From Agrobacterium fabrum (lineage in GTDB: Bacteria; Pseudomonadota; Alphaproteobacteria; Rhizobiales; Rhizobiaceae), in NCBI GenBank assembly GCA_003241215.1, contig QFOL01000010.1, positions 1-37,105 of the forward strand: DNA of 37,105 nucleotides. Reading direction: 5' to 3'. Below, piece after piece: positions 1 to 7,329 of the stretch. The position numbers and the translations under genes were made by a program. How positions within the stretch are numbered: the first letter of the stretch is position 1; each line of letters opens with the position of its first letter. The notes below the pieces were generated by a model. That model was not told the origin of the DNA, ran no database searches, and saw only the letters and a list, made by a program, of their open reading frames with translations.

Positions 1-106
1 GAACCGTGGAGGAACCGGCAACCTGGATCTGGTCGCGAGCAGCGGCGGCGCCAGCGAAGGCGACAGAAGCCACCAGAGCTGCTGCGGAAAATTTAACGAT
101 GTTCAT
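1..106 (-). CDS. pstS: Phosphate ABC transporter substrate-binding protein PstS, 5' end only
   Basis: Only the first 35 codons lie in the window; the gene runs off the left edge. The visible part is a signal peptide (MNIVKFSAAALVAS, then a hydrophobic Ala-rich core ending AAAARD) followed by the mature start DQIQVAGSSTV. The V-x-GSST segment is the phosphate-binding loop that opens PstS proteins. PstS is the periplasmic phosphate receptor of the PstSCAB high-affinity importer. The ATG at 106 is preceded by a GGGAGAG ribosome-binding site. phoR lies directly upstream in the same direction and a Pho box sits between them. The identification rests on few residues but on a characteristic motif and the expected neighbourhood. 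Confidence 0.85.
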   Translation of the reverse strand, partial: MNIVKFSAAALVASVAFAGAAAARDQIQVAGSSTV

Positions 107-211
107 TTGTCTCTCCCGTCGTGGGCTTTGTTGTGGACGCAGCCGATAGCGACACTCGCTCTTAGCTTGCGCTCGGCGATCTTTTCTTAACCACCGTAGC
201 CACATCCTTTT

Positions 212-240
212 ATGTCACTTCGATGAAAGATTTGTGACAA
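212..240 (-). promoter_or_regulatory. Pho box (PhoB operator) upstream of pstS
   Basis: On the minus strand 240-223 reads TTGTCACAAATCTTTCAT, close to the two-heptamer Pho box (CTGTCAT-N4-CTGTCAT). A third weaker heptamer, GTGACAT (218-212), follows after another 4-bp spacer, so three half-sites are in 11-bp phase. A CATAAA-like -10 lies just downstream. It sits about 115 bp upstream of the pstS start, so phosphate-starvation activation of pst by PhoB is inferred. Confidence 0.8.
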
Positions 241-301
241 ACTAAATTATTGATTTAAATTATAAATTTTAGCGATTTTAAAACCCGGCACGTCCTTTAT
301 G

Positions 302-1573
302 TCAAAATCTGACGGTAAAGTCCGTGCCGCTGCCGAGTTCGGATTTAATAATGAGGCGGGCGCGGTGGCGGGTAAGGATGTGCTTGACGATGGCAAGCCC
401 CAGGCCCGTGCCCTTTTTCGAGCGGCTGTCCGCAACGCTCACACGATAAAAACGCTCGGTCAGGCGCGGCACATGTTCGGCCGGAATACCCGGCCCCTTG
501 TCGACGACGCTCACTTCCACCGGCTTGCCGGTCTCGGCCCGCAACCAGACATCCACGACCTTGCCTTCCTGACCGTATTTGCAAGCGTTTTCAACGAGAT
601 TCTGGAATACCTGCACCAGCTCGTCGCGATCCCCCTGCACTTCCGCCGGGTGGTCCGGCAGGTGCAGCGTGATGGTCACGTCCAGCTCGTCGGCAAGCGG
701 CAGCAGCGCATCGCGGACATGGCCGATGACGGGAACGAGATCGACCTTCTGATCCGGCGCGATGTTTGCCCGCAATTCCAGCCGCGAAAGAGACATCAGA
801 TCGTCCACCAGCCGGCTCATGCGGGTCGCCTGGTCCAGCATGATGGCAAGAAAACGTTCCTGCGCCTTCGGGTCGCTGCGCGCCGGCCCCTGCATGGTTT
901 CGATGAAGCCGCGCAGGGAGGCGAGCGGCGTGCGCAATTCATGGCTCGCATTGGCGACGAAATCGCTGCGCATGCGATCGATGCGGCGGAGCTCGGAAAC
1001 GTCGCGGAACGACAGGATGTAGAATGGCGGGCCCGCCCCCTCTCCCATATCCGCGCGGGCGATGCGGACGATGAAGACCCGCTCGGAGGGGAAACGCTCC
1101 GAATGTTCGACCTGGTTGGGCTGACCGGTGGTGATCGTTTCGCGTATGACATCCAGCAGGCCGGGAGAACGCAGCCGGGCGGAAATATGCGCGCCGGGCG
1201 GAAGCTGGCCGAAGGCGCGTTCCGCTGCACCATTCTGAAACAGCACGCTGGCATTCTTATCGACGATGAAGACAGGGGTATCCAGAACCGCAAGGCCGGC
1301 TCTCACGCCGGAAATGACGCTTTCGCCGGGCACTTCCGGTTCATCAGTCTCCTCTGCCGCATCTCCATCCTTTGCGGAAACGGCCGCAGGCCCATCCCGC
1401 ACGGTGAGGATGGCGATGACGGCGCAAAGCCACAGGGCGGCGGGCATATAGGGCGTATTGAGTTCCGCGACGGCCACGACGGCAAGCATGCTGACGACGA
1501 GAACGGGCAACCAGTTTCGGCCGAGCTTCCTTCCCAAGAGCCTTAATCCACCATCGCCTTCCATGACTGCCAT
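302..1573 (-). CDS. phoR: Phosphate-regulon sensor histidine kinase PhoR
   Basis: A 423-residue membrane histidine kinase that autophosphorylates and controls the response regulator PhoB under phosphate limitation. Two hydrophobic segments lie near the N-terminus (about residues 21-37 and 43-58). A PAS-like region (about 92-195) contains the LDTPVFIVD start. The HisKA segment NASHELRTPLASL has phospho-acceptor His211. The ATPase domain has an N box (QNLVENACKYG, about 324-334), G1 (VDKGPGIP, about 357-364) and G2 (GTGLGLAIVK, about 388-397). Size and order match rhizobial PhoR. It lies directly upstream of pstS in the same direction, which is the basis for calling it PhoR rather than another PAS kinase. 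An in-frame ATG at 1564 is an alternative start; neither start has a strong ribosome-binding site. Confidence 0.9.
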   Translation of the reverse strand: MAVMEGDGGLRLLGRKLGRNWLPVLVVSMLAVVAVAELNTPYMPAALWLCAVIAILTVRDGPAAVSAKDGDAAEETDEPEVPGESVISGVRAGLAVLDTPVFIVDKNASVLFQNGAAERAFGQLPPGAHISARLRSPGLLDVIRETITTGQPNQVEHSERFPSERVFIVRIARADMGEGAGPPFYILSFRDVSELRRIDRMRSDFVANASHELRTPLASLRGFIETMQGPARSDPKAQERFLAIMLDQATRMSRLVDDLMSLSRLELRANIAPDQKVDLVPVIGHVRDALLPLADELDVTITLHLPDHPAEVQGDRDELVQVFQNLVENACKYGQEGKVVDVWLRAETGKPVEVSVVDKGPGIPAEHVPRLTERFYRVSVADSRSKKGTGLGLAIVKHILTRHRARLIIKSELGSGTDFTVRF

Positions 1574-1619
1574 TTCAGCCTGCTTTCCACTCTCGTCTGA
1601 CAGCGCGTCGCAATCTCAT

Positions 1620-1637
1620 AGGCCAGCTTCATGACAG
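1620..1637 (-). promoter_or_regulatory. Possible weak Pho box upstream of phoR
   Basis: The minus strand reads CTGTCATGAAGCTGGCCT: one perfect Pho heptamer, a 4-bp spacer and a second heptamer matching 5 of 7. It ends 46 bp before the phoR start. It would fit autoregulation of phoR, but one good half-site is weak evidence. Confidence 0.3.
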
Positions 1638-1804
1638 AGATTCATCGTCGCGCATTTTCCACAACGTATATGCGCAAAATCGACGTCGCAATCGTTCCCG
1701 CCGCCGCACCCCGGTCAACCGGTCCTGTTTCACTTGAATTCTGGCAATGGATGTGAACTCATTGGCGGCGAGTTGCCTTTACACAACAACATCAGGAGGA
1801 AACC

Positions 1805-2686
1805 ATGGGCGAAGAAACGAAGAAGCGGACAGTCGAGATCACCATTGGCGGCAAGCTGCGCAGCTTCGACATCGACGATCCGGTTCTTCCCGACTGGGTG
1901 GAGGAAAAGAAACTTTCCGCCGGCGATTTTCCCTACGACAAGAAAATGAAGCGCGAGGATTACGACGCCGACCTGGAGGCGCTGCAGGTGGAGCTGGTCA
2001 AGGTGCAGTTCTGGCTGCAGGCCACGGGAAAACGGGTCATGGCGGTTTTCGAAGGCCGCGATGCGGCGGGCAAGGGCGGCGCCATCTTCGCGGCCAGAGC
2101 CTATCTCAATCCCCGCTATGCCCGCGTGGTGGCGCTGACCAAACCGACGGAAACCGAACGCGGCCAATGGTATTTCCAGCGCTACATCTCGCATTTTCCG
2201 ACGGCCGGCGAATTCGTGCTCTTCGACCGCTCCTGGTATAACCGCGCCGGGGTCGAGCCGGTCATGGGTTTCTGCACGCCGGAAGAACACAAACGCTTCC
2301 TCAAGGAAACGCCGCGCCTGGAAAAGATGCTGGTGCATGAGGACATTCATCTTTTCAAGTTCTGGCTCGACATCGGCCGAGAAACGCAGATCGAGCGGTT
2401 CCATGATCGCCGCCACAGCCCGCTGAAATGCTGGAAACTTTCGGATATGGACATAGCCGCGCTGACGAAGTGGGACGACTACACGCAAAAGCGCGACGAG
2501 ATGCTGGAAAAGACCCATACCGATGCCGCCCCCTGGACGGTGGTGCGCGCCAATGACAAGCGCCGCGCGCGGGTGAACCTCATCCGCCACATTCTTCTTG
2601 CGCTCGACTATGAGGGCAAGGACAGCAAGGCGATCGGCGAGATCGACGACAAGATTTTGGGATCGGGGCCGGATTTTCTCAAATAG
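1805..2686 (+). CDS. ppk2: Polyphosphate kinase 2 (PPK2 family)
   Basis: A 293-residue PPK2-family enzyme, which transfers phosphate between inorganic polyphosphate and nucleoside di- or monophosphates in the cytoplasm. Visible motifs are Walker A (GRDAAGKGG, residues 84-92), the Walker B-like LFDRSWYNR (139-147) and the lid-type segment [15 protein letters not shown] (118-132). The length fits single-domain PPK2. An N-terminal extension of about 50 residues precedes the conserved core, as in class I enzymes; whether it prefers ADP or GDP cannot be read off. The start has a strong AGGAGG (1794-1799). It is divergent from phoR across about 230 bp and is followed by an intrinsic terminator. Its place beside phoR/pst links polyphosphate and phosphate metabolism. 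Confidence 0.92.
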   Translation: MGEETKKRTVEITIGGKLRSFDIDDPVLPDWVEEKKLSAGDFPYDKKMKREDYDADLEALQVELVKVQFWLQATGKRVMAVFEGRDAAGKGGAIFAARAYLNPRYARVVALTKPTETERGQWYFQRYISHFPTAGEFVLFDRSWYNRAGVEPVMGFCTPEEHKRFLKETPRLEKMLVHEDIHLFKFWLDIGRETQIERFHDRRHSPLKCWKLSDMDIAALTKWDDYTQKRDEMLEKTHTDAAPWTVVRANDKRRARVNLIRHILLALDYEGKDSKAIGEIDDKILGSGPDFLK

Positions 2687-2696
2687 GACCGACGCT

Positions 2697-2728
2697 GACG
2701 GGCGCCGCCGTTCGAGGCGCCCGTTTTT
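2697..2728 (+). terminator. Intrinsic terminator after ppk2
   Basis: GGGCGCC (2700-2706) pairs with GGCGCCC (2716-2722), extended by two more pairs (A2698-T2724, C2699-G2723), with a 9-nt loop and a run of five T (2724-2728). It starts about 10 bp after the ppk2 stop, between ppk2 and a convergent gene. Confidence 0.85.
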
Positions 2729-2730
2729 CC

Positions 2731-3876
2731 TTATTGGCCCGGCAGAATGCGGACGGAATAAAGATTGACCGGCCGGCCGCTGCCGTCGATATCGCTGTTG
2801 ATGAAGATCCTGCCCGGCGCGTTTGGGGCGAGCGACCGCTCGAAGGTCGTATTCAGCAACATGTCGGCACGCTCGGCCGTGGCGGTGAAGCGGTGACGGG
2901 AGCAATCGCCCAATGTTGCGAAATCGCAGGCGACGGAAACCTGCGTCTGCCGGTCGCTGGAAGATTGCAGCGTGATCGAAATGGTGGACGACTTGCCCGC
3001 CATGTCCCGCATGACCTCTACCGGAACCTCGACGCTGACGGCGCCATCCTGCGCCACGCTTCTCGAGGTTATCTTTATAGCCTTGCCGGCGGGTGTGGCG
3101 ATGTTTTCGACATTGGCGCGCGGGCCGGCAGAAACACCGGAATTGCCACGCTCGGCATTGAAGACCTCAACCCAGTCATCGGAAAAACCGCGGCCGGCCG
3201 AAAGGCTCGGCGCGGGCTCCGCGCCGTTGAAATCCTCCGCCTGCACCTGCGCCGGCGGATTGGGCACGCTGGTATCGCGCTGCGCGGGCGACAGGAGGAG
3301 GCCGGAGGAATAGACCCACCAGGCGCCGAAACCGATAAAGGCCAGAAGCGTCACATAGATGAAAAGCCGGGCAAAAAGCCCGCGCCGCTTGCGGCGGCCA
3401 ACCGCGCCTTCCGGACGGAAAGCAAGCGACGCATCAGCCGCACTGGAGCCGCGCCTGGGCGGCTTTCCGCTGCGCCGCCCGGCATTCAGCGGCTCTGATG
3501 CAACGGCAGCTCCCGGGCGTATGTCGCGCGTTTCCCCGCGCAGTTCCGGCTCGACGGCCATATTGTCCTGATGGGGCGGCTGCGAAACAGGATCAACCGA
3601 GTGATCGTTCCGTCCCGGAGCTTCCGGCGCAGGCGGACGCAATTGCTGTTCCACCCTGTCCAGAAGACGGTTGCGCTCTTCATTTTCGATGAGGTGGATC
3701 AGGCTTTCGAGCCGCTGCCGCTGCTGGGCGACAACCTGCGGATCATCTATGCCCTGCTTGCGCAGCCCCGCTTCCAGTGCCTGACGGGAGGATTGGTAAA
3801 TCCGTGCACGAACTTCGGCGTTCGATCTGTCCGATTTTTCCAGAGCATTTCTGATTGCCGTTTCCAGTCCGCTCAC
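2731..3876 (-). CDS. Hypothetical single-pass membrane protein
   Basis: I do not recognise a named family. From the GTG at 3876 the product is 381 residues. It has an N-terminal charged helical region (SGLETAIRNALEKSD..., with a QQRQRLESLIHLIENEERNRLLDR stretch), a Pro/Arg-rich linker, and one transmembrane helix (LFIYVTLLAFIGFGAWWVY) preceded by a basic GRRKRRG stop-transfer stretch. The remaining C-terminal region of about 180 residues is probably periplasmic, beta-rich, and has two cysteines. The layout suggests a cytoplasmic helical domain joined to an exported domain. The open frame extends to an ATG at 3927, but that ATG has only a weak ribosome-binding site, while the GTG at 3876 has AAGGAT at good spacing. 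It is convergent with ppk2 and divergent from the nitronate monooxygenase gene. Confidence 0.7.
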   Translation of the reverse strand: MSGLETAIRNALEKSDRSNAEVRARIYQSSRQALEAGLRKQGIDDPQVVAQQRQRLESLIHLIENEERNRLLDRVEQQLRPPAPEAPGRNDHSVDPVSQPPHQDNMAVEPELRGETRDIRPGAAVASEPLNAGRRSGKPPRRGSSAADASLAFRPEGAVGRRKRRGLFARLFIYVTLLAFIGFGAWWVYSSGLLLSPAQRDTSVPNPPAQVQAEDFNGAEPAPSLSAGRGFSDDWVEVFNAERGNSGVSAGPRANVENIATPAGKAIKITSRSVAQDGAVSVEVPVEVMRDMAGKSSTISITLQSSSDRQTQVSVACDFATLGDCSRHRFTATAERADMLLNTTFERSLAPNAPGRIFINSDIDGSGRPVNLYSVRILPGQ

Positions 3877-4095
3877 GACCGATCCTTGTCCTGTTGCGCT
3901 TTGCAAAAATATGCGGCGCTGCGCCATATCTTCACGATTCGGTAACGGCTATGCCGCCCCTCCGCAAGCATCGTTTGTGATAAAGACCGGATTGCCTTGG
4001 GGAAAATCAATCCATTGTGGCGCTACGAACGCAGATTCGAGAGGCGAATGCCACGCTGTTTTCGCTTCCAATCTGCTTCTGAACGCGATATTGAC

Positions 4096-4113
4096 TTACG
4101 TGCGCGTAAACGT
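4096..4113 (+). promoter_or_regulatory. Candidate operator upstream of nitronate monooxygenase
   Basis: TTACG-TGCG-CGTAA (4096-4109) is an inverted repeat overlapping GCGTAAACGT (4104-4113). The reverse complement of the latter, ACGTTTACGC, matches ACGTTTACGT upstream of fadD (31612-31621) at 9 of 10 positions. Such ACGT/ACGT palindromes resemble LiuR-type (MerR-family) sites of fatty-acid and branched-chain amino-acid catabolism; that assignment is inference. Confidence 0.3.
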
Positions 4114-4130
4114 AATTCGTGGGAGGAGAC

Positions 4131-5093
4131 ATGCTGCCGTCCGTGCTGAAAGACAATCTGCGTCTTCCGGTCATAGCATCACCGCTATTCATTATTTCAC
4201 ATCCGCAACTGACACTGGCGCAGTGCAAGGCAGGCGTCATCGGTGCTTTCCCGGCACTGAATGCACGGCCTGAAAGCCAGCTCGACGAGTGGCTGGCGAT
4301 GATTACCGAAGAGCTTGCCGCACACAACCGGGCCAACCCCGAGCGCCCGGCCGCACCCTTTGCGGTCAACCAGATCGTGCATATGTCCAACCGGCGGCTG
4401 GAACACGATCTCGGCCTCTGCGTGAAATACAAGGTGCCGGTGGTGATTTCCTCGCTCGGTGCGGTGCCGGAGGTCAATGCGGCCGTGCATTCCTATGGCG
4501 GCATCGTGCTGCATGACGTCATCAACGATCGCCATGCCCGCTCCGCCATTCGCAAGGGCGCGGATGGGCTGATTGCGGTGGCGGCCGGTGCGGGCGGACA
4601 TGCGGGCACGCTTTCGCCCTTCGCCCTCGTTCAGGAAATCCGCGAATGGTTCGACGGCCCGCTGCTTCTGGCCGGCGCCATCGCCAATGGCGGCTCCATC
4701 CTCGCGGCGCAGGCCATGGGCGCTGACATGGCCTATATCGGCTCTCCCTTCATCGCCACCGAAGAGGCACGCGCCTCCGGAGGCTACAAACAGGCGATCG
4801 TCGACGCGCAGGCCAAGGACATCGTTTATTCGAATTATTTCACCGGCGTGCACGGCAACTACCTGAAAAGCTCGATCGCCGCCTCGGGTTTAGACCCTGA
4901 CAATCTGCCAGAGGCCGACCCTTCGAAAATGGATTTCGAAACGGCCACCGGCGGCGCCAAGGCCTGGAAGGACATATGGGGCGCGGGGCAAGGCATCGGC
5001 GCCGTCAAGGCGGTGGAACCGGTGGCATCGCTCGTCGATCGGCTGGCAAGCGAATATGAAGCGGCCAGAACGCGCATCTGCGACAAAGGCTGA
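4131..5093 (+). CDS. Nitronate monooxygenase (2-nitropropane dioxygenase family)
   Basis: A 320-residue FMN-dependent TIM-barrel enzyme of the family that oxidises alkyl nitronates (for example propionate 3-nitronate) to carbonyl compounds. It opens with LPVIASPLF, the usual N-terminal strand with its small-residue FMN-contacting loop. AAGAGGHAG (151-159) carries His157, which corresponds to the catalytic histidine of the family. AGAIANGGSILAAQAMGAD (181-199) and AYIGSPFIATEEA form the phosphate-binding half of the barrel. The ATG at 4131 is chosen because GGGAGGA (4121-4127) precedes it; an in-frame GTG lies upstream at 4119. It appears to be a single-gene unit; the tRNA gene follows 136 bp downstream. 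The natural substrate is unknown. Confidence 0.88.
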   Translation: MLPSVLKDNLRLPVIASPLFIISHPQLTLAQCKAGVIGAFPALNARPESQLDEWLAMITEELAAHNRANPERPAAPFAVNQIVHMSNRRLEHDLGLCVKYKVPVVISSLGAVPEVNAAVHSYGGIVLHDVINDRHARSAIRKGADGLIAVAAGAGGHAGTLSPFALVQEIREWFDGPLLLAGAIANGGSILAAQAMGADMAYIGSPFIATEEARASGGYKQAIVDAQAKDIVYSNYFTGVHGNYLKSSIAASGLDPDNLPEADPSKMDFETATGGAKAWKDIWGAGQGIGAVKAVEPVASLVDRLASEYEAARTRICDKG

Positions 5094-5229
5094 AGTCACG
5101 GGTAAACAGTGGACAGGCAAAGCTTTTTACGGAAATTTCAGAACCGGCACATTCAAGGCTTGAAATCCGTCGGCATTGCCTGTATCAGCCCGCCATGAAG
5201 CTGATCCGCAGCAAACGGATCACAATCGG

Positions 5230-5305
5230 GCCGCTTTAGCTCAGTTGGTAGAGCACGTCATTCGTAATGACGGGGTCACGTGTTCGAGTCACGTAAGCGG
5301 CACCA
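5230..5305 (+). tRNA. tRNA-Thr(CGT), integration site of the downstream element
   Basis: A full cloverleaf can be drawn: acceptor GCCGCTT/AAGCGGC, D arm GCTC/GAGC, anticodon stem CGTCA/TGACG with loop TTCGTAA, T stem ACGTG/CACGT with TTCGAGT, discriminator A and encoded CCA (5303-5305). The anticodon CGT (5263-5265) reads ACG (Thr). The last 45 bp, starting at the anticodon loop, are duplicated exactly at 22007-22051, so the gene is the attachment site and stays intact in the left junction. Confidence 0.97.
5261..5305 (+). repeat. Left attachment repeat (attL core) in tRNA-Thr
   Basis: This 45-bp segment, from the anticodon loop to the CCA end of tRNA-Thr, is identical to 22007-22051 in the same orientation. 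Sequence similarity stops at both edges of the repeat. This is the expected footprint of a tyrosine integrase that targets the 3' half of a tRNA gene. Confidence 0.95.
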
Positions 5306-5363
5306 GTCTTTTCAAACACTTAGCTAGATTATTGTAGGCATAGCCCTGTCAAGGCATGCTCGC

Positions 5364-5385
5364 GGGGTAACGCGCAGGGTAACAC
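5364..5385 (+). repeat. Left integrase arm-type site pair
   Basis: GGGGTAACG-N4-GGGTAACAC, two copies of GGGTAAC at 13-bp spacing. The same layout in the same orientation occurs at 21835-21856, and nothing else near either end is so alike. The position, about 60 bp inside the left attachment core, is typical for arm sites bound by the N-terminal domain of the integrase. Confidence 0.7.
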
Positions 5386-5453
5386 GCCTTGCGTGCTAAC
5401 AGTGAGCGGTTAAACCAAATATTCCTGTCAAAGTCGCTGGGGGCGCACCTAAT

Positions 5454-6239
5454 ATGAATTCAGAACGGGCTATTGAGATACTGAATAGGCAGAGGGAGCA
5501 ACAGGCAAAGATACCTAACCAGGGATCAAGTGGAGAAGATTTTTTAAAATGGCGACGGGATACCGCAGTCGCGATAAGAAAAATTTTTGGCGAAGACAGC
5601 CGGCATTCTAAAGAGTTTTCCAATATTGATTTCAGCCCGATGGCCTATCCAACGACGCCGGCAGAGCGGCAGGATGCCTACAACAGAGGAATGGCGAGAA
5701 CCAGGACACTCTTGTTGTCGCTCGTGGATGAGATCAAAGAATATGGCACCGAAGCAGAAGTGTTGGCCGAACCTGCGAGCGCCCTCCAACTCCTAGAACA
5801 GATATGCAAGCGTTTCCATTCCGCAGCAAGACAACTGAATGCTCGGCATGATGATAGGCCTACTCTCAGCATTGTTGACGAGTACGATGTTCAGGACTTG
5901 ATGCACGCACTCCTAAGGATTCACTTCGAGGATATTCGCGAAGAGGAGTGGACGCCCAGCTTCGCTGGGGCGTCGTCACGACAAGATTTCCTTCTTAAAA
6001 ATGAGAGAATAGTTGTTGAGATCAAGAAGACACGCCCTACGCTTAAGGCGAAGCAGTTGGGTGAAGAGCTAATCGTTGACATTGCAAGATATGGGAGCCA
6101 TCCCGACTGCGATTGTCTAGTTTGCTTTGTTTACGATCCTGAGGCGCGCATTGCGAATCCAATAGGGCTCGAACGTGATCTTGAAGCGTTGGCGAGCGAT
6201 AAACTTAAAGTCAAAGTCATTATATCTCCCAAAAACTGA
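5454..6239 (+). CDS. PD-(D/E)XK nuclease-like protein, candidate defence gene
   Basis: A 261-residue protein. The N-terminal ~140 residues are helical and unrecognised. The C-terminal part (about 141-235) looks like a PD-(D/E)XK restriction-type nuclease: a helix with DEYDVQDLMHALLRIHF (142-158), then SRQDFLL with Asp178 and VVEIKKT with Glu189 and Lys191, giving the D-...-E-x-K core, then QLGEELIVDIARY and a strand CLVCFVYDP. This type of domain occurs in DpnII-like and abortive-infection proteins. Codon use is more AT-rich than the packaging genes, as is common for cargo. It lies just inside the left attachment site, a usual place for satellite cargo. The target (phage DNA or RNA) is unknown. 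No strong ribosome-binding site is visible; a GGGGG run lies about 11 nt before the ATG. Confidence 0.65.
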   Translation: MNSERAIEILNRQREQQAKIPNQGSSGEDFLKWRRDTAVAIRKIFGEDSRHSKEFSNIDFSPMAYPTTPAERQDAYNRGMARTRTLLLSLVDEIKEYGTEAEVLAEPASALQLLEQICKRFHSAARQLNARHDDRPTLSIVDEYDVQDLMHALLRIHFEDIREEEWTPSFAGASSRQDFLLKNERIVVEIKKTRPTLKAKQLGEELIVDIARYGSHPDCDCLVCFVYDPEARIANPIGLERDLEALASDKLKVKVIISPKN

Positions 6240-6266
6240 CAACCTGTAAAATGATTGTCGTTTCAG

Positions 6267-6302
6267 CAAAAAATAAGGCCGCCCATATTTGGAGCGGCCT
6301 AT
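6267..6302 (-). terminator. Terminator of the PrtN-like operon
   Basis: AGGCCGC (6276-6282) pairs with GCGGCCT (6294-6300). Read on the minus strand the hairpin is followed by a T-rich run (TTATTTTTT), so it ends transcription from the gene that stops at 6323. It may also limit read-through from the convergent nuclease gene. Confidence 0.8.
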
Positions 6303-6322
6303 CAGAATCTAGATGGATATAA

Positions 6323-6589
6323 CTATCGGCGGCCGTGCAACTGGTCGTTTTCCTTCCGTGCCGCCTCGCGGCGCTTATCGATGTAGTCTGCCAAATCTTG
6401 GAGGTGTACGCCCTTCGCCGCCTTCTGGCTGTTCTCAATACGAATGAGCGGGATATCTATGTCGCCTTCCGTCGATTTCCGGGCAAACTGCACAGGCGTC
6501 AGGTGGTTGAAAAAGTCGCGGCAAACCAGTTCCAAGGGGATGACAGCCGCGCCGTTGTATTGCGCCATAAGCAGGAATGCAGTGTTCAT
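6323..6589 (-). CDS. PrtN-like (pyocin activator family) transcription activator
   Basis: An 88-residue protein starting MNTAFLLMAQYNGAAVIPLE and containing SQKAAKGVHLQDLADYIDKRR near the C-terminus. Both match the PrtN/pyocin activator family as I know it: a small DNA-binding activator that in Pseudomonas turns on pyocin genes through repeated P boxes. The start at 6589 is supported by AGGAG 9 nt upstream and by an ATGA overlap with the preceding ORF (6586-6864), which implies translational coupling. It ends just before a strong terminator. In this element it is the best candidate for activating the terS and ejection-protein operon, perhaps through the 9-bp repeats at 15378-15404. That target is inference. 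Confidence 0.8.
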   Translation of the reverse strand: MNTAFLLMAQYNGAAVIPLELVCRDFFNHLTPVQFARKSTEGDIDIPLIRIENSQKAAKGVHLQDLADYIDKRREAARKENDQLHGRR

Positions 6590-6864
6590 ATCAAATACTC
6601 CTGTCCGCAGCCTTTTCCGTCCAACCAAGAAAGCGCCATTTTTCTGACTTTTGCAGAAACCGGCGAGAGTGCATCGCTGGCAGCAATCAACGTTGCCACC
6701 GCATAAGCCTCGGCGCTGATCGCATCGATCAGTTTTCCTTCCTCATACGGCTCAATATCCTCAGGCAATGCGTCTATTTTCAAGCTTGCATCAAGTGCCG
6801 CCGTGCGAAGCCAGCTTCCCATCTCAATCCATTTTGCGTCGTTTAAGCCAAGCGTGCCAATCAT
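6586..6864 (-). CDS. Small hypothetical protein, first gene of the PrtN-like operon
   Basis: A 92-residue acidic, mostly helical protein (MIGTLGLNDAKWIEMGSWL...), family not recognised. The ATG at 6864 is preceded by GGAGG at ideal spacing; an upstream in-frame ATG at 6885 has none. Its stop overlaps the start of the PrtN-like gene by 4 bp (ATGA). A strong minus-strand promoter lies about 40 bp upstream and overlaps the repeats at 6913-6958. It may be a partner or modulator of the PrtN-like protein. Confidence 0.7.
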   Translation of the reverse strand: MIGTLGLNDAKWIEMGSWLRTAALDASLKIDALPEDIEPYEEGKLIDAISAEAYAVATLIAASDALSPVSAKVRKMALSWLDGKGCGQEYLI

Positions 6865-6902
6865 TTCCGAACCTCCAGTGAGCATATTTGCGAATGATTA
6901 AG

Positions 6903-6932
6903 CATATATCGGGTACCCGTTATTATTGTCAA
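6903..6932 (-). promoter_or_regulatory. Sigma-70-type promoter of the PrtN-like operon
   Basis: On the minus strand TTGACA (6932-6927), 18 bp, TATATG (6908-6903). The -35 box lies inside the first of two direct repeats (6913-6932), so a repressor bound there would block initiation. Confidence 0.65.
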
Positions 6933-6958
6933 TATCGCGTACCCGAAATTATTGACAA
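6913..6958. promoter_or_regulatory. Tandem operator repeats in a divergent control region
   Basis: GTACCCGTTATTATTGTCAA (6913-6932) and GTACCCGAAATTATTGACAA (6939-6958) are 20-bp direct repeats matching at 17 positions, 26 bp apart start to start. They lie between the PrtN-like operon (minus strand) and the small RHH-like gene (plus strand). Ribbon-helix-helix repressors commonly bind such repeated half-sites, so autoregulation by the 6979-7176 product is inferred. Confidence 0.6.
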
Positions 6959-6978
6959 AAGAACCGTACCTATGATCT

Positions 6979-7176
6979 ATGAGGTTTATGGGACGAAAAA
7001 TGTTGTGGCCGGAAAGTATCAATCTGAGCTTGCCCGAAGGGGCTAAAGCAAGGATGGATGCTGTCCTCAATAAAGAAGTGGGCGAGAGTCGCCTTGACCT
7101 AATCCGATCCGCTATTGACGCGGAAATTGAGCGCCGCGAGAGCGTAACTGGCAAACCGTCCGATACTCGCGACTGA
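6979..7176 (+). CDS. Putative ribbon-helix-helix (CopG/Arc-like) repressor
   Basis: A product of up to 65 residues. WPESINLSLPEGAKARMDAV, followed by GESRLDLIRSAIDAEIERRE, has the pattern of a ribbon-helix-helix protein: a short beta strand with alternating residues, then two helices. It faces the PrtN-like operon across a control region with two 20-bp direct repeats, as expected for a repressor gene next to its own operator. The start is uncertain: ATGs at 6979, 6988 and 7000 are all in frame and none has a convincing ribosome-binding site; GAGG lies just 5' of the one at 6988. The family call rests on pattern, not on a database match. Confidence 0.6.
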   Translation: MRFMGRKMLWPESINLSLPEGAKARMDAVLNKEVGESRLDLIRSAIDAEIERRESVTGKPSDTRD

Positions 7177-7329
7177 TAAATTCCTTGCGTGCAAATCGGA
7201 ACGGGCATTAACTTGCCGTTACCCCCGCCGTCGCTTCGGGCGTTGGAGAGCAGAGTTTCAGCGATGGAACTGAAATCTTTCGCGGCGGGGTACCATCGCG
7301 CCCCGCCATATCATTCTCATCATCTAATT

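Noticed and set aside
299..1546. Long open frame (415 codons) on the plus strand opposite phoR
   Set aside because: Antisense shadow of a GC-rich histidine kinase gene; no ribosome-binding site or domain, while phoR has all kinase motifs.
1730..2905. 391-codon minus-strand frame opposite ppk2
   Set aside because: Shadow; it would run through the ppk2 terminator hairpin and shows no family features.
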